A stretch of 64,000 nucleotides of DNA from Celeribacter sp. PS-C1 (lineage in GTDB: Bacteria; Pseudomonadota; Alphaproteobacteria; Rhodobacterales; Rhodobacteraceae), in assembly GCF_019429625.1 (NCBI RefSeq), contig NZ_JAHXRW010000004.1, positions 248,001 through 312,000 on the forward strand, read 5' to 3'. The number at the start of each line of letters is the position of its first letter. The first letter of the stretch is position 1. The notes beneath the pieces were generated by a model that saw only the letters and a program-made list of their open reading frames with translations, had not been told where the DNA came from and did no database searches. The position numbers and the translations under genes were made by a program. This document shows, piece after piece, positions 1 to 8,468 of this stretch.

Positions 1-29
1 GAATGCCTCTATCTCCGCCGCCCTTGCCA

Positions 30-1667
30 CTACCTCTGAGGAAATCCCAAAGATTTCAGAGCGCCATGCAATTCCTGGTACTTGCGCGGGTTTTTGATTG
101 GAAAGGCCTTGAAGAAAGCGTCGATCGTCGCATCGCTTCTGCGCGCCCGGGTCTCACTGGCCCAGTAAAGGGCTTTCTCCTCATGTCCCGCTACCTGATG
201 GATCGCCGCGGCAAAGGCGCTGATCAGATAGTGTGCGCCGGGTGTGCGGGCGCCCTGCTCGGCCCAATAGGCGCCCTCTTCCATATTATCTTGATGAAAA
301 TGCGCGATCCCCTTTGCGCTGAGCATCGCATACCGGAACGGATCAAGCGGGCTCAGCGTGACCGACCGTTTGAGATTGCCCAGCGCCTGCCCTCCATCTC
401 CGGCCATGATGTCCGCCCACACATGAGCATAGAACCCCTGTGCAAAGCTGGGGCTCAGGCTGACCGACCGCTCGAGCCAGGACTGTCCCGCCAAAGGATC
501 TCCGCGTAGCCAGTTGGCGCGACCAAAGGTGAAATTGGCGAAAGGATCCAGAGGATCAAGTTCAAGGCTGCGCTCCGCGTGCCTCTGGGCATCCTCGATG
601 GATTTTGGCCGATCATTGCTATAGCGCAGGAAAGCGTCCTGAAAGCTAACGAAAGACCGGGCCGCGTGGGCGCGGGCGAAATGCGGGTCAAGCTCGGTCG
701 CGCGCCGAAAATAATCGGCGGCAGTGGCATTGTCTGCTTTGTTAAAACGGTAAGCGTGCTGCAGGCCCAGATGATAAAGAGACCAAGCGTCCAAGTCCGA
801 AGGTGAGCGGAGATGCGCCAACTGGGCCTCGTGCTGGGGCACATGCAGCTCCAAGGCCGAGACAACAAGCGCTACGATCCTCTCCCGAATTTCATGAACA
901 TCGTCGATTTTACCCGACAGCCGATCCCCCCAGACCACTTGAGCGGTCTCGGCATCCACAAGCTCCACCGCGATGCCTAAGGAGCGGCCGAGCAGTTCCA
1001 CTTCGCCCGACAGGACATAGGTGACACCAAGCGCAGCACGGATCGTGTCGATATCTTGTGCAGGCGGTCGAAAACGGAAACTCGACCCACGCGCGATGAC
1101 CGAGAGCCAGCGCAGGCGGGAGAGCGTCGAAATCAGTTCACCGGGGATCGCATCTGCGATGGTGCCAAAGGCTTCGGATATACCGATCAGATCGAAGGGC
1201 AGCACCGCAAGCGTCGGTTTGCGATCAACAGGCCCAGCCGTCTCTGACGGCCCCTCCACCTCGTGTTCCTCGACGCTGACCAACGTCGTGCGAGTCGTCG
1301 GGATAACCCGCACCTCCGTCCCAAATCGAAATCCTCGCCCGTGCACGGTTCGAATGTAGCGCTGCTGTTTGCCATCGTCGCCAAGCGCACGGCGCAGGGA
1401 TTTGATGACGGTTGAGACGGCGGCATCCGAAATGAAACGCCCTTCCCAGACCTTTTCGATAAGCTCATCCCTTGCGACCAGCCGCTCGGCGTTCTGCACA
1501 AGATGACCGAGGACCGCGTAAGCCATGGGTTCCATCGACACGGCTTCTTCGCCGTGGCGCAACTCGCCACGGTCGAGATCCAATACGAAGTCATCGAAAG
1601 CGTAGTGCACCTCGTCACCACCAGCCAAACCCCAAGTATCCTCATAAAATACCCACGCCATCCTCAA
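30..1667 (-). CDS. winged-helix regulator with TolB-like and TPR region
   Basis: A 545-residue cytoplasmic transcription factor with no receiver domain. Residues about 20-118 form an OmpR/CadC-type winged helix, with the recognition-helix area around DAAVSTVIKSLRRALGD and the wing around RTVHGRGFRF. Residues about 150-280 resemble the TolB-like segment of adenylate-cyclase/TPR regulators (LAVLPFDLIG, YVLSGEV). The remainder is TPR-like (ATELDPHFARAHA, SLELDPLDPFANF). It is divergent from the OsmC/monooxygenase operon across about 225 bases, so it is the obvious candidate regulator of that operon (inference). No transmembrane segment is evident, unlike true CadC. A start two codons downstream is also possible. 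Confidence 0.85.
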   Translation of the reverse strand: MRMAWVFYEDTWGLAGGDEVHYAFDDFVLDLDRGELRHGEEAVSMEPMAYAVLGHLVQNAERLVARDELIEKVWEGRFISDAAVSTVIKSLRRALGDDGKQQRYIRTVHGRGFRFGTEVRVIPTTRTTLVSVEEHEVEGPSETAGPVDRKPTLAVLPFDLIGISEAFGTIADAIPGELISTLSRLRWLSVIARGSSFRFRPPAQDIDTIRAALGVTYVLSGEVELLGRSLGIAVELVDAETAQVVWGDRLSGKIDDVHEIRERIVALVVSALELHVPQHEAQLAHLRSPSDLDAWSLYHLGLQHAYRFNKADNATAADYFRRATELDPHFARAHAARSFVSFQDAFLRYSNDRPKSIEDAQRHAERSLELDPLDPFANFTFGRANWLRGDPLAGQSWLERSVSLSPSFAQGFYAHVWADIMAGDGGQALGNLKRSVTLSPLDPFRYAMLSAKGIAHFHQDNMEEGAYWAEQGARTPGAHYLISAFAAAIHQVAGHEEKALYWASETRARRSDATIDAFFKAFPIKNPRKYQELHGALKSLGFPQR

Positions 1668-1892
1668 GACGACAAGAGAATTCTCCAGCTATTGCTAGGT
1701 CATCGGAACACACACCGAGATCACAACAAGGGAGAAAGACCTCAAAACCCGACGAACGACGCTCAGCGCACCGTGCAGAATCACGGGCCAATTCGCGAGG
1801 TTCGGCACCAGCACAAAGTGGCGGGATCGCCGTCACAACTTACCCAACCCAACCAAACACCCATCAAAAAAATCCATCAGGAAGGACATCCA
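1668..1892. promoter_or_regulatory. divergent intergenic region of the OsmC operon
   Basis: These 225 bases separate the divergent regulator from the OsmC gene and must hold promoters for both. Near the OsmC start an AGGAAGGA ribosome-binding site is visible around 1879-1886. I could not identify a convincing -35/-10 pair or operator palindrome by eye. Confidence 0.45.
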
Positions 1893-2450
1893 ATGCAAAC
1901 CACCACCACAGTTTCAAACGGCGTCGACACCGAAGCCCTCATCGGCGCACGCGGCGCATTCGAACAAATGCCCGAAGCGGCCGCCTTCAAATTCCGCAGC
2001 ACCTGCGAGTGGAACGAAGGCACCAACAACGTTAACCTGATCAACGGCTACTTTGGCCTCGGTGAGAACCACGAGCGCAAACAGACTTTCCGCATCGAAA
2101 GTGATCACCCCGCGGTTTTCGCCGCCGCCGACCGTGCTCCGACCCCGCCGGAAATCGTGCTCGCAGCCCTTGCCAGCTGCCTCACCGGCGGTGTTGCCGC
2201 CGTCGCCCAACATCGCGGCATCCAATTGCACAAGATGCGTGCTATGGTGGAAGGCGACATCGACGTGCGCGGCATCCTTGGTATGGACGGCGATATCCGC
2301 AATGGCTTCTCGGACATTCGCGTGACCTTTGAGATCGACGCCGACGCAACCGAAGACGAAATCCGTGCGCTGGTCGCCCAGTCGCAAAAGCGCTCCGCCG
2401 TGTTCGATATCCTCACCAACCCGACGAACGTCAATGTGACGGTCGCCTGA
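1893..2450 (+). CDS. OsmC family protein (single-cysteine variant)
   Basis: A 185-residue OsmC/Ohr-fold protein. I chose the ATG at 1893 because AGGAAGGA lies just upstream; the open frame reaches back to 1503, but that part overlaps the divergent regulator. The family core is seen at residues 80-110 (RAPTPPEIVLAALASCLTGG), with the first conserved cysteine at C96. Classical OsmC proteins use a second cysteine in the C-terminal helix, and here that position appears to be Ser158 (QKRSAVFDIL). Peroxidase chemistry by the usual Cys pair is therefore doubtful; binding or carrying an acyl or thiol group is an alternative. It is the first gene of a five-gene operon. Confidence 0.88.
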   Translation: MQTTTTVSNGVDTEALIGARGAFEQMPEAAAFKFRSTCEWNEGTNNVNLINGYFGLGENHERKQTFRIESDHPAVFAAADRAPTPPEIVLAALASCLTGGVAAVAQHRGIQLHKMRAMVEGDIDVRGILGMDGDIRNGFSDIRVTFEIDADATEDEIRALVAQSQKRSAVFDILTNPTNVNVTVA

Positions 2451-2478
2451 TCCGCCCGGTCCGACAGGAGGCAATCCA

Positions 2479-3714
2479 ATGAAACATATCGGAACTCTCA
2501 TCATCGGCGCCGGTCAGGCCGGTCTCGCGATGAGCCGCTGCTTGTCGGACCGTGGCATCCGTCACGTCATTCTGGAACGTGGCAAGGTAGCAAATTCGTG
2601 GAGCCACGAACGCTGGGACAGCCTGCGGCTCCTCACCCCCAACTGGCAAAGTCGGCTGCCCGGCTTTGCCTATGACGGCCCCGACCCGGACGGTTTCATG
2701 TCCATGCCCGAGGTCGTTCGTTATCTCGAAACCTATGCCGAGGCGAGCAAGGCGCCTGTCGAAGAGCACACCAAAGTTCGTGCTGTCTCACCCTCCGGCA
2801 GCGGCTATCTCGTGGAAACCGACCGTGGCACCTGGCGTTGCGAAACACTTATCCTCGCCACGGGCGCCTGCAACATAGCCTCTGTTCCTGCGCTCTCAGG
2901 CGATATTTCCAAGGAAATCGACCAGATCACCTCGCTCGCGTATCGCAACCCCGGCCAATTGGCAGACGGCGGTGTTCTCGTTGTCGGCGCCTCTGCGACT
3001 GGCGTCCAGCTTGCCGCTGAGATCCGTGCGGCGGGTCATGATGTGATCCTCTCCACCGGAGAGCACATCCGGATGCCGCGGCATTACCGCGGTCGTGACA
3101 TTCAATGGTGGATGGAGGCCGGAGGCATTCACGCGACCCCAATCGACGAGGTCGACGATGTCAATCGCGCCCGGAGCGTCCCGTCGCTGCAACTGATCGG
3201 CTCTCACGACCGTCAGTTCTGTGACCTCGCCTCCCTGTCCGACGCTGGCGTCGAGATCGTCGGTCGGCTCGGCGGCGTTCGCGATGGTATGGCGCTTTTC
3301 TCCGGCGCGCTTGCCAATCACTGTGCCCTGTCTGATCTGAAGATGAACCGCCTGCTCGACGCGCTCGACCTGTGGGCGGAGGACAACGCGGTGCCAAACA
3401 TCGGCGCCATCGAACGCTTTGCGAGCACACCAGTCCCAAGCCCCTCGCGTCTGATGATGCCGCTGTCGGACGGACGGATCAAAACGATCCTCTGGGCGAC
3501 AGGCTTTCGGCCCGACTACAGCTGGCTCAACCTGCCGGTCTTTGATCGTAAGGGCGCGCTCATGCACGACCGAGGCATTGTCGCACCGGGCCTCTATATT
3601 CTCGGCCTCCCGTTCATGCGCCGCCGCAATTCCGCGCTGATCGACGGTGTCGGTCACGATGCCGCAACGCTTGCCGATCACATTCTCATTCAACGCGGTC
3701 GCTCGGCGGCCTGA
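2479..3714 (+). CDS. FAD-dependent flavoprotein monooxygenase-like protein
   Basis: A 411-residue two-dinucleotide-binding-domain flavoprotein. GAGQAG at residues 10-15 is the FAD Rossmann motif, and GASATG at 170-175 is the NAD(P)H Rossmann motif. LILATGAC near residue 130 and ILWATGFRPDYSW near 335 are the ATG-type motifs of flavin-containing monooxygenases and related oxidoreductases. The family adds one oxygen atom to soft N or S nucleophiles or to ketones; the substrate here is unknown. An AGGAGG sequence lies about seven bases before the ATG. It sits between two OsmC-like genes in a tight operon, so a sulfur nucleophile is an attractive inference, not a demonstrated substrate. Confidence 0.85.
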   Translation: MKHIGTLIIGAGQAGLAMSRCLSDRGIRHVILERGKVANSWSHERWDSLRLLTPNWQSRLPGFAYDGPDPDGFMSMPEVVRYLETYAEASKAPVEEHTKVRAVSPSGSGYLVETDRGTWRCETLILATGACNIASVPALSGDISKEIDQITSLAYRNPGQLADGGVLVVGASATGVQLAAEIRAAGHDVILSTGEHIRMPRHYRGRDIQWWMEAGGIHATPIDEVDDVNRARSVPSLQLIGSHDRQFCDLASLSDAGVEIVGRLGGVRDGMALFSGALANHCALSDLKMNRLLDALDLWAEDNAVPNIGAIERFASTPVPSPSRLMMPLSDGRIKTILWATGFRPDYSWLNLPVFDRKGALMHDRGIVAPGLYILGLPFMRRRNSALIDGVGHDAATLADHILIQRGRSAA

Positions 3715-3726
3715 TAGGAGACTTCC

Positions 3727-4299
3727 ATGACGACTCTCTCAAAGATCAAATCCCAAGAGCCCCCGAAGCGGGATCAGGTGATCCGCGATGCACAGAACGC
3801 TGTTATCGACAGGATGTCTCAGGACCTTGAGGCCGCTTGCAGCACATTGGTGACCACCGGACGGATCGAAGAAGGTCTCGCCTGTCATGTCACCCAGGGC
3901 AAATTCGAAGCCATGCTCGACTTGGGGCGCGGGATGGGCGGTGATGCCGCTGGACCCAGCCCCGGCTTCTTTGCCCGCGCCGCCGTCGTCGGCTGCGTCG
4001 GAATGGGCGTCAAAATGCTGGCCGCCCGCGAAGGGTTCGTCTTCCGTTCGCTCGAGGTCACCATCGAATGCGACTTCGATGATGCTGCGCTCATGGGACT
4101 AAGCCCGCGCACCGCGGCGCCGCTCATGTCGCGCATTCGGATCGAAATCGACACCGGCGATGATCCTGCCGCCGTTGATGACCTGGTCGAACGCGCCCTC
4201 GCGATGGACCCCTGGTTCCTCGCGCTTCGCGACGCCCAAGTCGTCCAACATGAAGTTCACCTCACCGCTCCCGCGTCGGAACAGGTTTCGGCCACGTGA
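3727..4299 (+). CDS. second OsmC-like protein
   Basis: A 190-residue protein that I read as a divergent OsmC-fold member. GPSPGFF at about residues 77-83 followed by AAVVGCVGMGVKM, with C90, matches the OsmC central helix. A strand pattern (LEVTIECDFDD) follows. The second catalytic cysteine position is not conserved (DPWFLALRD). It differs strongly from the OsmC protein at the head of the operon, so the two are distant relatives rather than a recent duplication. It starts 12 bases after the flavoprotein stop, and its stop overlaps a possible GTG start of the next gene. Function unknown. Confidence 0.72.
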   Translation: MTTLSKIKSQEPPKRDQVIRDAQNAVIDRMSQDLEAACSTLVTTGRIEEGLACHVTQGKFEAMLDLGRGMGGDAAGPSPGFFARAAVVGCVGMGVKMLAAREGFVFRSLEVTIECDFDDAALMGLSPRTAAPLMSRIRIEIDTGDDPAAVDDLVERALAMDPWFLALRDAQVVQHEVHLTAPASEQVSAT

Positions 4300-4331
4300 C
4301 GCTTTCCAAACGCACAAAGGATACCAAGACC

Positions 4332-5840
4332 ATGCATAGCACCACAATTTCCCGCGAGATCGCCCAGCCGAAAGCTTCTATCCTCGATACCATCGGCGAC
4401 ACCCCGATCATCCGCATCAACCGGCTTGGCCCCGATCACGTCGATCTTTTCGTTAAGGTCGAAGCCTTTAATCCCGGAGGGTCAATCAAGGATCGTTTTG
4501 CTCTTGCCGCCATTGAGGCCGCAGAGGCGAGCGGAGAGTTGAAACCCGGCCAGACGATCGTCGAGGCGACCTCGGGCAATACCGGGATCGGCCTTGCTCT
4601 GGTCTGCGCGGCCAAGGGCTACCCGCTCGTCGTCACAATGGCGGAAAGCTTTAGCGTCGAACGGCGCAAGCTGATGCGGTTTCTCGGCGCCAAAGTGGTG
4701 CTGACCCCTGCGGCTCAGAAAGGCACCGGCATGCTGGCAAAGGCCGAAGAACTGGCGCGTGAACATGGCTGGTTCCTTGCCCGTCAATTCGAAAACGAAG
4801 CCAATGCGGACATGCATTCCCGTACCACGGCGCGCGAAATTGTCGACGCTTTCGGCGGCACAGGCCCCGATATCTGGGTGAGCGGGTTTGGCACCGGCGG
4901 GACCTTGAAGGGCGTGAGCCGCGTGCTCCGCGCCGAATGTCCGCACACAAGGATCATAGTGGCCGAACCTGACAATGTCCCGATGCTTCAAAGCGGGATC
5001 GCGCAGGTTCGTGACGCAGAGGGGCGCCCCGCAAGCCATCCGTCGTTTCGCCCGCATCTCATGCAGGGCTGGTCGCCGGATTTCATTGCGAAGCTTGCCG
5101 AAGATGCCGTCATGGCGGGGGCCGTCGACCAGTATCAACCTGTTTCAGGCAACGCCGCCTTGCAGGCTGCCCGTGATCTGGCCGCGAAAGAAGGGATCTT
5201 CTGCGGCATTAGCTCCGGTGCAACTTTTGCCGCCGCCTTGCAGGTCGCTGAAACCGCGCCTGCCGGGTCCAAGATCCTCGCAATGCTTCCCGACACCGGC
5301 GAACGCTATATGACCACCGTCCTCTTTGATGAGGTTGGCGAAGACATGAGCGAGGAGGAACTTGAGATTTCGCGCTCCACGCCGGGTGCTCGCTTTGATG
5401 TCGCCGCCCCCGCTCCTGCACCCGCCGCAGCAGCGCCCGCTCCGTCGTGCAAACCAGAAGCGGCCGCGATGGTCGATGACATCGTCGCGGAGCATCCGGT
5501 CGTCATGTTCGTACTTGAATGGTGCGAGTTTAGCTGGTCCGTGCGCAAACTCTTTGCCGCCGCCGGCATCCCCTACCACGCCGTGGAACTCGACGCTGCC
5601 GTGATGCAGAAAGACAATCTTGGTGGCGAGTTGCGTGCAGCCCTTGGCGTCAAAGCCGGAGCACCAACAATCCCACAAATCTTTGTCGGCGGAGAACATG
5701 TCGGCGGCGCAACGGATACCTTCGATGGCTTTAAGGACGGTTCGATGACCGAGCGCCTTGCCGCCGCCGGTGTTCCCTTTGACGCTTCCAAAACAACCGA
5801 TCCCTACGGCTACCTGCCGAGCTGGATGTACCCGAGGTGA
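4332..5840 (+). CDS. cysteine synthase fused to a glutaredoxin domain
   Basis: About 502 residues. Residues 15-340 are an O-acetylserine sulfhydrylase-type PLP enzyme: GGSIKDRFAL with the Schiff-base lysine K53, EATSGNTGIGLAL substrate loop, GTGGTLKG phosphate-binding loop, and GISSGATFAA. A Pro/Ala linker of about 25 residues leads to a glutaredoxin domain at about 380-490, with the active-site segment WCEFSW (C398, S401, a CxxS monothiol form) and TIPQIFVGG at the glutathione-binding position. I chose the ATG at 4332, which has AAAGGA ten bases upstream. A GTG at 4296, overlapping the previous stop, would add 12 residues. The fusion suggests glutathione-linked thiol delivery to or from the beta-replacement active site (inference). 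Confidence 0.93.
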   Translation: MHSTTISREIAQPKASILDTIGDTPIIRINRLGPDHVDLFVKVEAFNPGGSIKDRFALAAIEAAEASGELKPGQTIVEATSGNTGIGLALVCAAKGYPLVVTMAESFSVERRKLMRFLGAKVVLTPAAQKGTGMLAKAEELAREHGWFLARQFENEANADMHSRTTAREIVDAFGGTGPDIWVSGFGTGGTLKGVSRVLRAECPHTRIIVAEPDNVPMLQSGIAQVRDAEGRPASHPSFRPHLMQGWSPDFIAKLAEDAVMAGAVDQYQPVSGNAALQAARDLAAKEGIFCGISSGATFAAALQVAETAPAGSKILAMLPDTGERYMTTVLFDEVGEDMSEEELEISRSTPGARFDVAAPAPAPAAAAPAPSCKPEAAAMVDDIVAEHPVVMFVLEWCEFSWSVRKLFAAAGIPYHAVELDAAVMQKDNLGGELRAALGVKAGAPTIPQIFVGGEHVGGATDTFDGFKDGSMTERLAAAGVPFDASKTTDPYGYLPSWMYPR

Positions 5841-5846
5841 GTCATC

Positions 5847-7271
5847 ATGAATATGCCGCGCCGCCCCGCAGACCATGCTTCGGACGATCTCCTCGTACGA
5901 ACTTCCCGCTATTGTCAGGCCTATCGCACGCGCCAGCGTCCGATTGACCCGACGGTGACACCATCTCAGCTTAGAGAAAGTTTCTGTCTGCCTCTCAGCG
6001 AGCACGGGGAGCCTGCCGCTACCGTGATCGAAGACCTGATCGCAGCGGCGGAACCCGGACTGGTCGGCAGCACTGACCCCAATTTCTTTGCCTGGGTGAT
6101 CGGCGGCTCCGACCCGGTCGGCGTGGCGGCAGATTGGTTGACCAGCACCTGGGGCCAGAATGCGGCTATTTATCAGTCCTCGCCTGCGGCAGCCGTCGCG
6201 GAAGAAGCAGTGGCGAGCTGGCTTCTGGACCTTCTTGATCTCCCCCGAGCAAGTTCCGTCGGGTTGGTCAACGGGGCGACAATGGCAACTTTTGTTGGCC
6301 TCGCCGCCGCACGAGATGAGGTCCTCCGGCGGCATGGCCACGACTACGCAACCAATGGATTGCAGGGGGCGCCACTGGTCCGCATCTACTTGAGCGACGA
6401 TGCCCATGTCGCCAATTACGCGGCTCTGCGCCAGCTTGGCTTCGGCGAAGTCAACATCCACAAGCTACCGTCAAATGCTGCTGGGCTTATGCGCGCAGGT
6501 GACCTGGCGCGGGCGATGGAGGAACATGTTGGCCCGAAAATCGTCATCGCACAGGCGGGGCATATCAACTCGGGCGGGTTTGAGCCGCTCGCGGAGATCG
6601 CAAACATTGCCCGCACGCATGATGCCTGGATGCATGTCGATGGCGCATTCGGGCTTTGGGCACGGGCCTCTACCGCTCATCAACATCTGACTGACGGGGC
6701 CGAACTTGGCGACAGCTGGTCCGTGGATGGACATAAATGGCTTCAGATCCCCTATGCGTCAGGTTTTGCCATTGTGCGGCACCCGGACGCACATCGCCGC
6801 GCGATGAGCATGAATGCCGGCTACCTCAATAGTGGCGAAAATGACGGACGCAGCCCATCGGCCTATGTGCCCGAGCTGTCCAGACGCGCAAAAGGGTTTG
6901 CGGCATGGGCTGTCCTGAGACATTTGGGACGACAGGGTATCGAAGACCTCGTCGAGCGCCATTGCGCGGCGGCAAAAAATCTCGCCTCGCGTATCGAACA
7001 GATCGACGGCCTCTCTGTCTTAAATGAAGTCACACTCAACCAAATCATCGTCGGCTGCGAAGACCAAAACCTCGAAGACCGTCTCATTCCCGCACTCAGC
7101 ACACAGTTGAATGAACGCCAGCGCAGTTTCGTCAGAACCGCACGTTGGAAAGGCCGGACGATCCTGAGACTCTCGATCATTTCAAAAGACACGGAAACGC
7201 GTCACACCAGTTCTTTGGCGAATGAAATTGCCACAGCATGGCAGATCGTTACGGCAGACGCGCACGCGTAA
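5847..7271 (+). CDS. PLP-dependent group II decarboxylase
   Basis: A 474-residue fold-type I enzyme of the DDC/glutamate decarboxylase/cysteine sulfinate decarboxylase superfamily. WMHVDGAFG contains Asp265, which contacts the PLP nitrogen. SWSVDGHKW contains the Schiff-base Lys297. FFAWVIGGSDP and TWGQNAAIY near residues 75-105 match the N-terminal substrate region. The family decarboxylates aromatic or acidic amino acids; the substrate cannot be read from sequence. It begins six bases after the cysteine-synthase fusion and closes the operon. A product of that enzyme, a substituted or oxidised cysteine, is therefore a reasonable candidate substrate, by inference only. Confidence 0.88.
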   Translation: MNMPRRPADHASDDLLVRTSRYCQAYRTRQRPIDPTVTPSQLRESFCLPLSEHGEPAATVIEDLIAAAEPGLVGSTDPNFFAWVIGGSDPVGVAADWLTSTWGQNAAIYQSSPAAAVAEEAVASWLLDLLDLPRASSVGLVNGATMATFVGLAAARDEVLRRHGHDYATNGLQGAPLVRIYLSDDAHVANYAALRQLGFGEVNIHKLPSNAAGLMRAGDLARAMEEHVGPKIVIAQAGHINSGGFEPLAEIANIARTHDAWMHVDGAFGLWARASTAHQHLTDGAELGDSWSVDGHKWLQIPYASGFAIVRHPDAHRRAMSMNAGYLNSGENDGRSPSAYVPELSRRAKGFAAWAVLRHLGRQGIEDLVERHCAAAKNLASRIEQIDGLSVLNEVTLNQIIVGCEDQNLEDRLIPALSTQLNERQRSFVRTARWKGRTILRLSIISKDTETRHTSSLANEIATAWQIVTADAHA

Positions 7272-7415
7272 ACAGATGCTATCTGTCGAATTCAACCCTG
7301 TCTCTTCATAGACAGCAAAGCTGTCCCTTATGCCTCGCAGAAACAGTGCCACTCGGCGAGAGCGGCGGCGTGGTTTACTTTGTAGCTTAGTCTTGAGGTG
7401 AGGCTTCGCTCCGAG
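7271..7415 (+). repeat. diverged direct repeat, copy A
   Basis: Aligns without gaps to 8831-8940 over its first 110 positions at about 73% identity (80 of 110 counted by eye). The core 7321-7380 is 48/60 identical. Similarity continues with small gaps to about 7415. It begins at the stop codon of the decarboxylase gene. No intact reading frame is shared by the copies. It may be a remnant of a dispersed intergenic element. Confidence 0.7.
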
Positions 7416-7517
7416 TTGAACGGGTTGTAGATGGAAGTGAGCGGACGACGACAACGAAGTAAATCTCAGTCCTTCATAGTAGCGGGCTCAAAAAAGTCCG
7501 TTTCTTCGGCCCCCTTC

Positions 7518-7760
7518 TCAACAGCCGTCCTCATTCGGGAAGTTTTTGAAATCCATCGGCGTCCCGCCTTCGGCATTGATTTTCAAAACAGAAATCTGGC
7601 TTTCAATCGCCTCAAAGCTTGTTGCGTCCTCAACGCTCCAAACTTTATTCAAAGCGTCCTCGCAGGGCGTTTGTGAGCGGGCTTCAGATGCGGCAAATGA
7701 CAAGAGCACACCGAAGGCGGAGACTGTTAAGGTTGAGATGGTTCTCTGAACAATTGTCAT
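7518..7760 (-). CDS. small exported protein of unknown function
   Basis: An 80-residue protein. I chose the ATG at 7760 because AGGAAGGAG lies about eight bases upstream and the following residues form a signal peptide: hydrophobic TLTVSAFGVLLSFAASEARS with a plausible cleavage site near residue 25. The mature part of about 55 residues has a cysteine near each end (PCED and the C-terminal DGC), which could form a disulfide in the periplasm. The gene follows the rhodanese gene on the same strand after 92 bases, so cotranscription is likely. I recognise no family. Confidence 0.65.
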   Translation of the reverse strand: MTIVQRTISTLTVSAFGVLLSFAASEARSQTPCEDALNKVWSVEDATSFEAIESQISVLKINAEGGTPMDFKNFPNEDGC

Positions 7761-7852
7761 TTCGACGCTCCTTCCTTGATCTTGCCCCGCAGAGGCAGGC
7801 GATATGCTTTTGCATGCTTTTTGACCGGACCTGAGTGCTTCGCAATTTGCGA

Positions 7853-8452
7853 TTACTTCAAATCGCTCGGATAGACTTGCTCCGGCGCGATCGAATAACT
7901 CCAATCGAGACCCGCATTTTTCCAACCGTTCACCGCGCGGTGTCCGCGTTCAATGCCATCTTTCGCTTTGTCACCTTCAAAGCCGTCAATGACGGAATAA
8001 ACCTGTGTATAGCCAAGCTCATAGATGATGTTGGCGGCTTTCGCGCTTCGAGAGCCGGAGCGACAGATGATGACGATTGGCGCATCATCCGGCAGGTCAA
8101 GTGTCTCGGCATAATCAAGAAAGTCGAACTCAAACGAAGGGTTCGGCTCCAGATCATAGCTGCGCTTCTCTGGATCGTAATGAGCCGTCTCTGGCATCAC
8201 CATCAAAGGGATATGAACATTCACCCTTTCAGGAATGCCAACAAAAGAAACTTCCGGACGACTACGAACGTCAATCAAGAGAACGTCGTCGTTTTTCAAA
8301 ACTTCGAATGCCTCAGAAGCCGTCAGGTAAAGCGCCGCTTTGGTGCGTTTCGTGTCAGGGATATTCTGAGTGTCGTCGGCGAGTACGGGATATGCAAGAA
8401 AGCCAGCAATAAGCCCGAGCGTTGCGCTGACAGCGGCAGTAGAGCAAGCCAT
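7853..8452 (-). CDS. exported rhodanese-domain protein
   Basis: A 199-residue protein with an N-terminal signal peptide (hydrophobic stretch ending near PVLADD, about residue 26) and one rhodanese domain. VLLIDVRSRPEVSFVGIP matches the entry strand, and IICRSGSRSAKAA holds the catalytic loop with C130. Such proteins transfer sulfane sulfur or handle persulfides; the signal peptide places it in the periplasm. A GGAG ribosome-binding site precedes the start. A 12-bp inverted repeat lies 17 bases upstream. Its location beside the thiol operon may be functional, but direct repeats flank the segment, so it may also be an independent insertion. Confidence 0.88.
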   Translation of the reverse strand: MACSTAAVSATLGLIAGFLAYPVLADDTQNIPDTKRTKAALYLTASEAFEVLKNDDVLLIDVRSRPEVSFVGIPERVNVHIPLMVMPETAHYDPEKRSYDLEPNPSFEFDFLDYAETLDLPDDAPIVIICRSGSRSAKAANIIYELGYTQVYSVIDGFEGDKAKDGIERGHRAVNGWKNAGLDWSYSIAPEQVYPSDLK

Positions 8453-8468
8453 AGCTTTGTCTCCATTT

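Noticed and set aside
5847-7271. Calling the decarboxylase a cysteine sulfinate decarboxylase
   Set aside because: The superfamily is clear, but no residue visible by eye fixes the substrate; the context is only suggestive.
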